Below are positions 44,401 through 56,800 of a DNA stretch of 64,000 nucleotides, in pieces (position 1 is the first letter of the stretch; each line of letters begins with the position of its first letter). The translations under genes and the position numbers were made by a program. The notes below the pieces were generated by a model. That model was given only the letters and a program-made list of their open reading frames with translations, was not told the origin of the DNA and did no database searches. The DNA is from Tethya wilhelma (Eukaryota; Porifera; Demospongiae; Tethyida; Tethyidae): the NCBI GenBank assembly GCA_964030475.1, contig CAXIPT010000001.1, positions 22,412,776-22,476,775 of the forward strand. The letters are read 5' to 3'.

Positions 44401-47400
44401 TTGACTCTGTATGAGTGCTGGGGTGATTGGCAATGGCATGTATGTGCATGTATGTCTTCCGTAATGTTAATAATTATAAAATTAAGTGGGTACATGTATT
44501 AAAAATTATACAGGATGAGGGACCTAGCACTCCTCCTGGAAAAAAGCCATGGCCAAAAATGGAGTCTGAGGAGCAGCCTTTGTACAAATTTAGTGATTTA
44601 GGAGCTCGTAAACCTGAGCCCAATAAAAATGTAAATCCCAGGCCTCTAATTGAATCTGTTCAACTGATTCTGCTCAATTGTAACGAGAATGAAAAGCAGG
44701 CCGTGTACGGAAAGCTGAAACCACCAAAGATTAAAGGTAAAACCCTTAAACGGCCTCTCCTTCTTTCCACAGATCTTGGTGCAGATCACTCAGACTCACC
44801 AAAGAAAAGTGTGACAGTCATCGGAACATTTGGTGGATACACAGTTGCTGTTGTGACGACCAAACAAGGCAAGAAATCGGAAGCTGGACTCAGAGAGGCT
44901 TTAGATTTTTTCCCTAATGTAACAACCATCATTGCAGTTGGAATTGGGTATGGAAGAGATCGAAAATCTATCAAGTTTGCTGATGTAATGGTTTCAGATC
45001 ACATTTTTGATGCTTCCCAAGTCACTGTTGATGAATCAGATGCTTGTGGGACGATTAAAATTACACCACGATCCTCATGTACTGCAGTAAATACCGAGCT
45101 CCTTAAGTGTTTTGGAACAATGACCAAAGAATGGGAAATTGAAAGTAAATTTGTGGTATCTAGAGAAGGACGAATTGCACAAGCTAAAGTAGGTACTGTT
45201 GTGAGCCGTGAAGAATTAATAAGATCTGAAAATTGGAAAAAGAAGTTCATGGATCTTGCACCTCAGGCCATTGGAGGCGAAATGGAAGGTTCCTCGCTGT
45301 TGAACATGGTTGAGGACATGGAAAGCAAGCGTCGACCTCTTGGTGTGATTGTGATCAGAGGAGTTGCCGACTATGGAGACAACCAAAAGGACAAGCGATG
45401 GCAGTTCACTGCAGCCAAAGCAGCTACTGATTTCGTCCATTACTGCCTTGAGAAAACTGGACATTCTGAGGTAAGTCACTCAAACTTTCTAGCTGACAGT
45501 GTTGAGTCATTTATTTTTGCTGTCATTTTTCAGGTACAAGATGATAATGTGACTATACCAGACCAGTCTGGCCGTTTGCAAGAAGTTGGTAAGCCATCCT
45601 GGCTTCTAGGTTCCCTGAGTACACGCACCAACCTCAATTGAGTATTGTTTACTAAACAATCAGTTTATGGTAATGGCTAGTCACTACCCATGGTCATTTG
45701 CATGTGGTTACAGTGAATATGACCTTATGCATATTGTGTTTATAAGCTTGCAGACTGAGGTGGTTACAACTTGTGTCTCTAGAGATCACCATTATAGCTA
45801 TTGTAGTCTTATAGGTTATACAACTAGGCCAATCAGCCGAGTCAACAAAATTTCTACTTAACCACATTAAATTTACATGACTTTCATTCTTTAAATTATT
45901 GGAGTGAGCCTGAGCCAGCCCTATAGGAATGTTAAAACATGAAGAAGTGTAATACATGCATGCACCAAACCGGAAATAGCTCAAATTACACAAAAAACTA
46001 AATATCCTGGCCTTAGTCTTACGGTATTTCTATTTACATGCACGCACACAAAATCAAAGAACGTTGAAAGCTAGCCTCGTGGGGATGAGACTATGCTGGA
46101 TGTGCACTTACAGATCGATAAGTCTTTCAAATTAGTGTCTTTAGTCTGACAGCACTACCACTCACAGTCAGCTCAGCCTAGCTATATAGCTGCTCGTTTC
46201 TTCACTGTCGCAGCCTCGTTCCCAGACGAATGGACAGCTACACAGACAGATTAAACTATAGCCCGGGTAGAATCAGTTCAATATAAATTTTGCTTATAAC
46301 AAGATAGATAATCATGCTCTTATCTACTAATCGCATGGTCCTGTGAGTGAAGATTTTTCGCTCAGGCTTGCCCAACGATGCTTTCATCTAACTAGTTTAA
46401 AGTTGCTTATCTCAATTCCTATTCCCAGAGCACCACCACCCCCCATCTCCTAGCAACTCTAATCCTTCATCTCCAGTGGTTCCTTCCCACCATCAAAGTC
46501 ACCTCCACACTAAACCAAAGACACTCTCACCAGCTGCACCTCCTCACCTCCAAACAGTAAGTGAAGAGGTATAAGCATGTATGAATACATAACTATACAA
46601 TTCACTTTTAGTTGTATTTTCCAAATTTAAAAATTATTATACAGCACTATGATATACCCCTATAGCTGGTAGCCATGGCCCCTGAAAGACATGTCTAGTC
46701 CATAGGTATTAATTTTTCTATTGCAATTACCATAGAAACAGAAAGGAAAATAAATAGGCATTTTTGCAAATTTTGGGGATTTCGGATGGCAGTGATTCGA
46801 AAAAATCTGAGAATCCCACTGCATAGAATGGTAATGGCGAGCAAGACAATCCGGGGCATGAAAATTTAGATCCACGAAATTTGTTTCCCTCTGAAATAGT
46901 GCCCATCCACTGCCCGATATATTTTATGGCTTCCTGGTACCGATATACATGTCACTATCTCTGACCACATTTAGGAATCATCCATGCTATTTGTTGGTGA
47001 TTTCCAAAGAACTACTCGAGTATCTCTTACCGAGTCTGGAAGTCACAGGTCAACCTCTGAATCAAGAGAGAGTGAGAGTGATAGTGATGAGTTGTCATCC
47101 TTACCAAAATTGTCAAAGCGTACATTGTCCTCTTCTGAACAATCGGATAAAAGCAGCAAAGAGGTTTGCAAACTCATTGTATAGCATAATATAATTATTA
47201 GAACCTCCAAATAACAGTCAAGTTGAGAACACGACTTTTGTCCTTTGTATAGAGCTTGTCCTCTTTCAGTGCCATGGTAATGTAGCCTAAATCTGACCAT
47301 GCAGTATACACTCTTATGTGGTGTTAACTTCCTGGGTGCTTTCTCATTCTATGCAATATAGTTGATCGATGGCTCTGTTTTCTTTCACTGATGACTGATG

Positions 47401-48215
47401 CAAAGCCCATGCATGTAATTATTATAATTATGTAACAGAGAATTAACATATCCCGGCCTGCATCAATTTTGCTAGTGGAGTCCAGATGACCATGAAAGTC
47501 TCATTTATATGGTGTATATCTCCATGCAAGCATTGTTTGTCACAATATCTATGCAGAATTTGAGCATTCAGTGGATATATCATATATGCTCTAAACAGCA
47601 TAGCAATGTAGCTACATGTAAAACAGATTCTAATGGAAGATTTGTGTGCCTGGTACACATGTAGTTTGGTACACCAGCAAGGCAGCTAGCTTTCACCATG
47701 TCTAGGCAGTTAATTTCATGTGCATGCATCAGTTCAATTGGTAATTCCCCAAATCATAAATTTAAGCTAATAGAAAACTATGCATGACTGTCAATCAAAT
47801 CATGCAGGGGGATTACTGTCTATTTTATTATGTACAGGAACCATCCGGGAAATTTGTTAGTGATTTCCAAAGAGCCACTCCTCTTGCAGGGTCAGGAATT
47901 GATCCTTCTGCTCCTGCAATTTGGAAACTGAAAGAGATCCATAGCAAACTGAATGGAGAAGGCATTGTAATTGCTATAATTGACAATGGTGTCAACTATG
48001 ATCATAAAGCGTTCTCCAATGCTCTTGCTGAAAACCGATTGTTAGGACGTGGATTCATGAAAGGCAAGATCACTGATGAATGGGGTGCACCTGAGAGAGG
48101 TGAGAAGCCTAGCCATGGAACTATGGCTGCTTTTGTTGCTGGAGGAGAGCCATTTGGTAATGTCAAGAGTGGAGGGGTTGCCCCTAAATCAACTCTATGG
48201 ATTTATTCAGTTGGA
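41439..48215 (+). CDS. Gene B: ankyrin repeats - Death - nucleoside phosphorylase-like - linker - S8 protease (partial, one frameshift)
   Basis: Exons 41439-44001, 44514-45470, 45534-45588, 46429-46556, 46975-47163, 47838-48215 (cut by N 48216). More than 15 ankyrin units (TPLMIAAHNGFYTIVELLL, TALMTASQEGHTKCVELLL) are followed by a Death domain (ASHWYNIGVILGIPDGI ... TWSSLATAVEYF) and a PNP_UDP_1-like domain with GTFGGYTVAVVTT, GVGYG-equivalent GIGYGRDR, GGEMEGSSLLNM and RGVADYGDNQ. A His/Pro/Ser linker exon, a short RS exon, and the start of a subtilase with Asp (AIIDNGV) and His (SHGTMAAF) follow; the Ser part lies beyond the gap. Ankyrin repeats suggest ligand binding, Death signalling, and two enzyme domains as effectors. 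The reading frame shifts by one base at about 42267-42271 (VNQPK then DSTHPSRNKTALM); the repeat continues cleanly afterwards, so an indel error or a recent mutation is likely. Confidence 0.8.
44234..44344. mobile_element. MITE, TAG...CTA ends, 9-bp target duplication
   Basis: 111-bp foldback in gene B intron 1. It starts TAGCCTCATCAACCAGGCCC and ends with GGGCCTGGTTTACAAGGCTA. It is flanked by the perfect 9-bp direct repeat GCTGTAGAG (44225-44233, 44345-44353). The interior has a tandem GATGCTTATTGCTAAGTCC. Confidence 0.85.
47128..48215 (+). repeat. Segment shared with gene C (S8 module), copy 2
   Basis: Matches 39259-40358 with small indels (for example the charged insert KKEEEEKERKKK of gene C is absent here) and base changes, so the copies have diverged and are not an assembly echo. 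Confidence 0.85.
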
Positions 48216-48216
48216 N

Positions 48217-48320
48217 ATATACGGCGCCCAAAATATTGGCGGATTTAAATTTGACGATTTGGACTTTGACCGTCAAACCGTCAAATTAAAATCCCCGTCA
48301 ATATTTCCGGCTATACGGTA
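48217..48320. mobile_element. Partial MITE end after N gap
   Basis: Starts right after N with ATATACGGCGCCC and ends ...TTTCCGGCTATACGGTA, which resembles the TACCGTATAGC family ends. It replaces the second half of the S8 exon of gene B. Confidence 0.6.
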
Positions 48321-50542
48321 CTGAGTTTACGGAGTGGTCCGCGGAATTTCTATTCGCAGACATCGGTATGGCCAGCTGCTCGAGTAGAGAATGGATGGAG
48401 TGTGCTTAGCTCTACTTCTGGCAAAGAAATTGAAAAATCAACACGAAAACGTTCAGAAGAGATTACGTTTACCTCGGGACTTGATTTAGTTCTGATGCTA
48501 ACGTCTACCAATGGATCTAAATGCTACTAGTGGCTTATACTTCGGTTATGGCAGTACTTGTGCAGGGCTACTCAAGTTTCTATAGCCAGTTCAAAACAGT
48601 GCTTGCTCAGGATGTCATAGTTGTGAGCATCTGGACTGGGAGAGGCTATATCTACACCTTGCTTTATGGTCAAAAGAATTCTAGAGCACTCAAATGCTTG
48701 TGTAACAAATAGCACAAACTTGTGCAGGGGCAACTGCAATTGTACAGATTTGCAAGACACATTACCCGCTGCTTCTTTTTGAAGTACTAAGACACCTTTA
48801 CTGGGCCGGGTATACTTGAAGTTTTCCAAGTGAACAGCAAGTGTTTAAAAAAAGCACAAAACATGGCATTTTTTAACACTGAATTCAGTAAATTCTGCGT
48901 TTTCCGTATTGGTGCCATACCGATGATTGCGAGCGCGGTTTTCCAGTATACGGAGGCGTTTCCAATCCACGTGAAGCGTATATATATATTATCTATGATT
49001 CAATGGTTTAATTGACACAACCGTGTTTTTATATAGTCTCGCTAGCCAGTTTTCTAGCCAGATTTTCCGCAAAAAATGGGAGAGTCTGGTGGATTGCGTA
49101 TGCTACTTTTTGTTCCACGTTACCAGAATCTGGTAATGACCACAGTGATTAAGTGGCAGGAAGCTCTACTGGTGCAAAGACTGCTGTATAATCCTATGGG
49201 GTAGATTTAGATTATGTAATGTAATGGTAGCATGCACCCACTTAACTTGACCACGGGTTACAACTGTGGTCATTATTACCAGATTCTGGTAACGTGGAAC
49301 AAAAAGTAGTACGCAGCTCTCATTTTTTGCGGAGAGTCTGGCTAGCGAAACTAGTTTTTATATAATTTCACGTTCAGGTGTATAGAGGCTTTGTTAATTA
49401 CTAATCTGTGGGTGTAAATTGTCTACAATAATCGAGCAACGTAAACATTTACCCTTCAACAAGCCAGTAGTGACTGAGCTCGAGCATGCGCAGACTCTAG
49501 CTCGATTGCGTTAGTTTTCATGTAGTACACTAAGTTCACCCTCTTTTAACAACGTATAATATGATATCAATTTGTACATAACCTGAATTGTATACAACAC
49601 TAGATGATACTCATGATAATAATACAAACTAAAAATAAGCGACCGACCTACTCAAAGACACTATATATAATTATATCTTGAGTGAGAATATGAACCCCCT
49701 TGTGTAACAGCTTTCACTAGCTTTCCATCTATCAAGAATAAAATTACATTTAGTCAGTGACACTGGATTTTCTTTTTGCTGGATTGAATATCACTACTTT
49801 AAATGCCACACCCAAAACCATCTATAGTAACTTCAGTCTATATAATTATATTGGCCCAGAGCCTCAGACCCAAAGTTAATCGATGTATATGTCCCACACA
49901 AGACTCAATTAAGCTCCTACATAATTATTTTAAATTACTGATAATAATCAATAAGAGACCGATCTTGTCCCTGGCACCATAATAACATTATGAGGTTGAA
50001 GTAAACGAGAAGATTAATCACTCCATTTACAATTTGAATATAATACACTTGTAAGGCTTTTAAGGTGTATATCTCCACGGTGGAATTTTTTGTTGGAGTG
50101 TATATACATGACTTTTAATTAACCCACCACCAGTGAAATTTAGGCAAAAAAAAAAAGGCTTGTATTGTGAACATTACAAACATCATAAAAAAGAGGCCAC
50201 TGAGCAGATTTTTTAACGCCGAATCACTTATTAGTTGTATCAATTTCATTATCCTACTCATACAGTGTTTAAGGTTTTTAACGCGATACTTGACAATGGA
50301 TTGGTAATGAAAATTTGAATTCGCCAATGACAGTACTTTTGGGTTAATTATTCCAGGTATAATCGCTAAAACTGCAGAACCTATATGGCTTATTTCCCTA
50401 CGTAGGGAAACAATTAAGCCAAAGGTTCTACAGTTTTAGTACCATTAGTCTAAGACTCTATATATAAAAATTGAAATAAATATTTAGGGCTGAAATTGAT
50501 AACAGCAGCAGTAAATTAGCTAATGTGGAACAATATATATGC
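48321..50542. other. No gene recognised
   Basis: AT-rich spacer containing the 49034 element and a short palindrome around 50350-50450 (AAAACTGCAGAACC ... GGTTCTACAGTTTT). The open frames are short and lack domain signatures. Confidence 0.4.
49034..49353. mobile_element. MITE, TAG...CTA ends, 9-bp target duplication
   Basis: 320 bp. Ends TAGTCTCGCTAGCC ... GGCTAGCGAAACTA, with CCGCAAAAAATGGGAGAG and its complement next inside. It is flanked by the perfect direct repeat GTTTTTATA at 49025-49033 and 49354-49362. Third element of this type in the window. Confidence 0.85.
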
Positions 50543-53473
50543 CTAGAGTGCTAAAAACTCCTCTTTTCTTTTTAAGTATTCAGCAAACCTAATACCAGCA
50601 TACCTTGGGGGAAAAGAAAAAGAAGATAATTATGTAACATCATAATTATTATTGTACAAGTGTACACTAAAAGGTTTTAAAAGCTAACAAACAAACTAAC
50701 AAACACACTGAGACACTGCATCATAAAAGTTAATGTGACAATAACCAGCATGGCTTACTCAGCATAGTTGAACTCTATAGTAGAGTGGACAGCTTCAAGT
50801 AGTCCCCACATGGCCCAGAATAGATGAACAGCCTACAAAAATTAATTTTAATAATAATAATTATTGCCGAGCGCATTAGCGCGAGGCATCATAAACCGGT
50901 TTGTACTTGGGTTGGCATTATTATGATTACTTTTTGCGTCCGATTACAAGTTATGAAAGTTATTATGATTGGTTTTATTCTAATTATCACCGTTTTCTCC
51001 AAGAAAGAGAAAGCTACGATCTCGAGATTAAAGAGATGGCACAAAGAATCAAATGAATAGATCGTATACATTTCATAAGCACGAATTTGGGCCTTCAATC
51101 AACTTCTAAGAATGCTCTTGCACTTGCACTCTGAACTACACTAACACTGCCAGATTAGTCACATGTCAGCAATAATTATGACACGCACAAGATCTGTAGC
51201 GTGGAGTGGAGTCTCTGCATGGTGAAGTCTTATCTTTTCTGTAGCGACCTCGTGTGTCCTGGCACATGGCTTGAAATTAGTGGAGTTTCAATATGATCAT
51301 TTAGCTCTCCACAAAAGCTAAACTTGAAGACAGGTATACATGTAGATATTTACATTTTTGTCCAGCAAATGTTACAATGTATCTCAGTGAGAAAATCACC
51401 GATTCACGGGCATTCTGACAATGAACTAGACGTATTATCTACGGAACTACAGTACTATCTTAATATTACAGACTCTGCACGAGGCACATCATGCACTACA
51501 TTGTGTACTACTAGTTATTATTAATAATAGACCAATCTTGTCCATGGCACCATACAATAATGATTATAATATTATGAGGTTAAAGTAACTGAGATGATTT
51601 ATCATTCCATTTACTATACATTTGTAACACTTAAAAGTAAAGGCATGTATCTGGTAGAATTTTTATAGGAGCGTGCTTTGATATTAACCCACTACAAGAG
51701 ACTTTTGTGTTAGAAGTTGTTTTAACACTCAAAGAAACTAAATTGTGAAAAAAAGTTTATTTAACACTAGTAGAACACTTTTTATGAAAAGAAATTTTTT
51801 GAAGTTTTATTAGGCAAAAACACACACTTTAGGGAAAACTAAAGTTTTCTATGCGTCATTGATTGACAACACACTAAAACTAGTTTAATCAAGAGCAAGC
51901 ATACATGCATGAGGATCAAAACTACTAGATATATTATATAGGCACTGTTAAAAGTACTGATATCATGCAGTGATTGACATTGTGATAACTCATGATTATT
52001 GTAAGGGTTGCCATGGTAAGTATAACTGCCACAATAGCCACAATCTATCAGGCCTTTTAATCACAAAATTTGGTACTTTTCCTTGCATGGTGCGAACATG
52101 CAAGGTACGTATAATTAAGAATCCTCCAATAATCTGTATCTATGCAAAGAACCATGGATGATAGTATGTATACTCATTACAACATACCAGTGCAAACCTG
52201 TTGACCTCTCTATAAATAGAATGAATTTGCTCATCAGTAATAGATCTGCCATCAGCACCTATAAACATTTTTTTAAATTTATAAACCAGAAATAAACTAG
52301 TTGACATCTTAGAATGAGCACAGTTCTTTGAAATATTATAAACTAGTAGTACACTGAGTTCAGGGAAATTGCCTTGCACAGTATGTACTCAAAAGCAATG
52401 TTGTTATTTATCTAAGAATCAGTGATTCTAATTGCAGCTAATTGTGTAGCTGATATACTAGTAATCATGATCATTCTGCAATAGCAGGCTAGTAACTCTC
52501 ACTTCTTCTGGTATTAGTTAGAGTATGGCAACCATGTGCAGTGAGCACTCCAGTGGCAGTAGAGTTCTGTACGCTCAGTTGCATGCATGTATTTAATGAC
52601 ATCAATCGGTAAAGGTCATTAAATTTAAATGTATAACAGGCACAATTATTGCCAAACTGGGCAACAATGTTTTCATCTGGTGTTATGATGCTTAATTGGC
52701 TATTACTTACACAATTTTTGGCCCTGCACAATTACATACCTCACACTAAGGTGCTCAGTAATTAACATTGAAGAAAGGAAATTAGTCAAAGGAGATAGTA
52801 TATAGTCAGGTACAAAAAGTTTTTATTTAGATCACCGACAACATAAACAGCTAACACAATGGAGTTGCAGCTCTTGGTATATGGTGGGCGTACACCCCAC
52901 TGTGTGTTTCCATAGAAGCAATCACAATTATCCCATGTATTCACAAACCTTGAAGGTTGGCCTTCTCTTCCAAGTATATTCTGATCCATTTCTTTTGAAT
53001 CTCTTCATTGGGATATCGGCTGTAGTCAACAGTAAACACTCCTGTATGAATAATATACACAGTCCTAGTTCTGAAGGCTAGGCACCTGAGTAGCTTGACC
53101 TTTTACCAATTCATATACATAAATTTGCCTAAGCAGGCATTGGGATGGTTCCTTTACACTTGGGATTGTTGGTAAAGGTTAGACAAAATTTCATCTACAC
53201 TACAGGTTGGCCATTGTGGACAAACATTAGCACTACCAGCCCCCCCCCCCCCAACACCCTTGTCTGCATGCTGGGAGGGTGTGTACTGTACTAAAGAATT
53301 GATCTATATATAGTATGAGCTTCGATCAACATACATCCTAATAGGAGTATATATATACACATGTACTATACGCATGAATGTATGCTTACCAGCAAATTCA
53401 CAAAAGTGGTGTGCTATTTCAAAAGCTAGATAGTTGGGTCCTCCATATTCATAATCAATGAGAGTGATGGTAC
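50543..53473 (-). pseudogene. ETNK: Ethanolamine kinase, second copy, last five exons only
   Basis: Minus-strand exons 53473-53390, 53041-52949, 52258-52188, 50832-50759 and 50603-50543 have the same lengths (84, 93, 71, 74, 61) and phases as the last five exons of the complete gene at 53675-59541. They include LIDYEYGGPNYLA and end AEYLKRKEEFLAL. Protein differences are few (AHHFCEFAG for ADHFCEFAG, FAEYL for FTEYL) but the introns are largely different, so this is a true older duplicate. N at 53477 lies 4 nt before the first exon, so whether the kinase-loop exons exist elsewhere is unknown. All five exons are intact and would be functional if 5' exons were present. Confidence 0.8.
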
Positions 53474-53674
53474 CTGNTACATAATGTAATTAGAAGTTTT
53501 GCAAAAACTATAATTAAATTTAAAATTTTGTCAAACAGTCACAATTATCATGTACACGCATGGACTGTACATTATATTATACTATAGATAGGTGGCTTAA
53601 AAGTTTTACATTGTAATACGATCAATAAATAATATATGGTGAAGATTGGTATAAACAGCAGTGACTGAATCAAT

Positions 53675-53811
53675 TTAGAGTGCTAAAAACTCCTCTTTTC
53701 TCTTCAAGTATTCAGTAAACCTAATACCAGCATACCTATTGGAAATGAAGACAACATCATCTGGTATGGCATTGTACACTAGCTGAAACACTCCCAACAG
53801 TAAACAAATTT

Positions 53812-53858
<47 letters not shown>

Positions 53859-56800
53859 AAGACAAACACACAAATATAGTGCATGAATTTAGTGTATAGA
53901 GGTCCAGAATGTATAAGTCAACAAAATCATTGTGGCTTACTCTGCATAGTTGAACTCTATAGCGGAGTGGACAGCTTGAAGCAGTCCCCATGTGGCCCAG
54001 AACAGGTGGACAGCCTACAAAAAACACAATAATTATTAAGACAACATTATTCTAGTTTGATCGATTTTACAAGTCTGCAAAAACAGTAACTAAAACTTCG
54101 TATATAAAAATAACTGTCTTCCTACACAGCAAGATATATACATGTAAACATGCCAGCAGTAGTCTCATACCCAGGCTCTCTCCTTTGACCTTACACTGAT
54201 GATGGACCCACTGTTCATCGCACTTAGAGCTAGATTGTCATGACATTGTGTGAGTATTGTATTGCTAGGGCACCAAGAGTTAAGCGCACCTTGGTGCCTT
54301 TTCATTGTGAGTCTGATTGAGGTGTACAACCATGGATTGTCTTAGAAAGGTCAAAGGGGAGAGCCTGGGCAGAGGCTATATATGCTACTAATCAGGCTTT
54401 GTTTATACAGAGACAGTTGTGCTTCCTGTTAGCATTTTTGGTGTTTGCAAACAAGCAGGAAATGGATGATAAAAAAACTATTGTATGCTCTAAAACTAAA
54501 CAAAGCCTTAGTTGAGCAGTTCTAGAGGCCTGAAAAGAGGGCTAGCCTAAACTGGAAGGAAGATAACAAATCCCAAACTACCACTCGTACACTACCCATT
54601 CATTGGAACTAGAATAGTACTCAATAGAAACACAACATACCAGTGCAAACTTGTTGACTTCTCTATAAACAGAGTGAATTTGATCATCAGTAATGGAGCT
54701 GGGATCAGTACCTGCAAGAAATACAGTTTGAACATCAGAAATAAAGAAGCATCCTAAAGTAATTGCTGTTAAAATACAACAATGAATCAAATCAGGAGCT
54801 ATAATGGCAACAAGAAGTATAGTACCAATAGCAGAACTAAAAGCACAGACAAAAGTATCATCTTCTAAAGATTTGGCACATCTTATTATTCAGCACTCTT
54901 TACAAAATTTACTTCTAATTTTGAAGAAAGGTTGTTACATGTACATATATATGATTGTACTATTTATATGTGTACACGTAGCACATGCATGCAAATACTT
55001 TCGAAAAATTCAATAAAGCTTGTCGAGTATACATGTTTAGTTGGTGTCATGGGAGTGTGTGTGGAGTTCGATAAAACTGACTTTGTCTAGTATAAGGTAA
55101 ACTATATACCACCATTTGAAAGCTTTTATGCCAATCACAACGGTGCAACTTCTATTTTTTAAACAATTAACTGTATACTAGCAAGAGTTAAAAGTATGTA
55201 GTCGGTACAAAAAAAAAAAAAAAAAAAAAACACCTAAAAGCACCTTGATTATATTTGGGTGTAGGAAGGCTATATGAAACTGAGACTTGGACCATTGCAT
55301 TCAGTGTAATGAGAGCATTCAAATGATACCCATTTTGTTACTATTTGCTAAACCTAGGCCTGATTATGTCCCACCTATAATAAGCACTATATACGAGTAT
55401 GATCATTTCCTATGGGAGTGTTTGTGGTTTTCGATAAAACCATAACTTTGTATCGTCCATTTTTGTCTAAATAGGGCAAATTATATAGCATTTGAAAGCC
55501 CATTTCATGCCGATCACAATAGTACAACTTTCATTTTAAATTAACCAATTGTTTACTGACAATATTAAAAAGTATGTAGTCAGTACAAAAAAAACACCTA
55601 AAAACACCGTGATTATATTTGGGAATAGAAAGGTTATATGAAACTGAAACTTACACCATTACATTCAGTGCAGTGAGAGCATTCAAATTATATATCATTT
55701 GAAAGGCAATTTCATGCCGATCACAATGGTACAACTTCAATTTTAAATCAACCAACTGTTTACTAGCAATATTAAAAATATGTAGTCATTACAAACAAAA
55801 ACCCTAAAAAAAAAACTAAAAAGCACCTTGCTTATATTTGGGTGTAGGAAGGCTATATGAAACTGAGACTTGGACCATTGCATTCAGTGTAATGAGAGCA
55901 TTCAAATGATACCCATTTTGTTACTATTTGCTAAACGTAGGCCTGATTATGTCCCACCTATAATAAGCATTATATATGAGTATAATCATTTCCTATGGGA
56001 GTGTTTGTGGTTTTCGATAAAACTATAACTTTGTATCGTTCATTTTTGTCTAAAATAGGGCAAATTATATATCATTTGAAAGCCAATTTCATGCTAATTA
56101 CAACGGTACAACTTCAATTTTAAATCAACCAACTGTTTACTGGCAATATTAAACAATATGTAGTCATTACAAAAAAAAAAAACCCTAAAAAAAACCCTAA
56201 AAGCACCTTGCTTATATTTGGGTGTAGGAAGGCTATATGAAACTGAGACTTGGACCATCGCATTCAGTGTAATGAGAGCATTCAAATGATACCCATTTTG
56301 TTACTATTTGCTAAACGTAGGCCTGATTATGTCCCACCTATAATAAGCATTATATATGAGTATAATCATTTCCTATGGGAGTGTTTGTGGTTTTCGATAA
56401 AACTATAACTTTGTATTGTCCATTTTTGTTTAAAATAGGGCAAATTATATATCATTTGAAAGCCAATTTCATGCCAATCACAATTGTACAACTTTCATTT
56501 TAAATTAACCAACTGTTTACTGACAATATTAAAAAGTATGTAGTCGGTACAAAAAAACACCTTGATTATATTTGGGAATAGAAAGGTTATATGAAACTGA
56601 AACTTATACCATTACATTCAGTGCAGTGAGAGCATTCAAATTATATATCATTTGAAAGCCAATTTCATGCCGATCACAATGGTACGACTTCAATTTTAAA
56701 TCAACCAACTGTTTACTGGCAATATTAAAAAAATATGTAGTCTTACAAAAAAACACCTAAAAAACACCTAAAAGCACCTTAATAATATTTGGGTGTAGGA

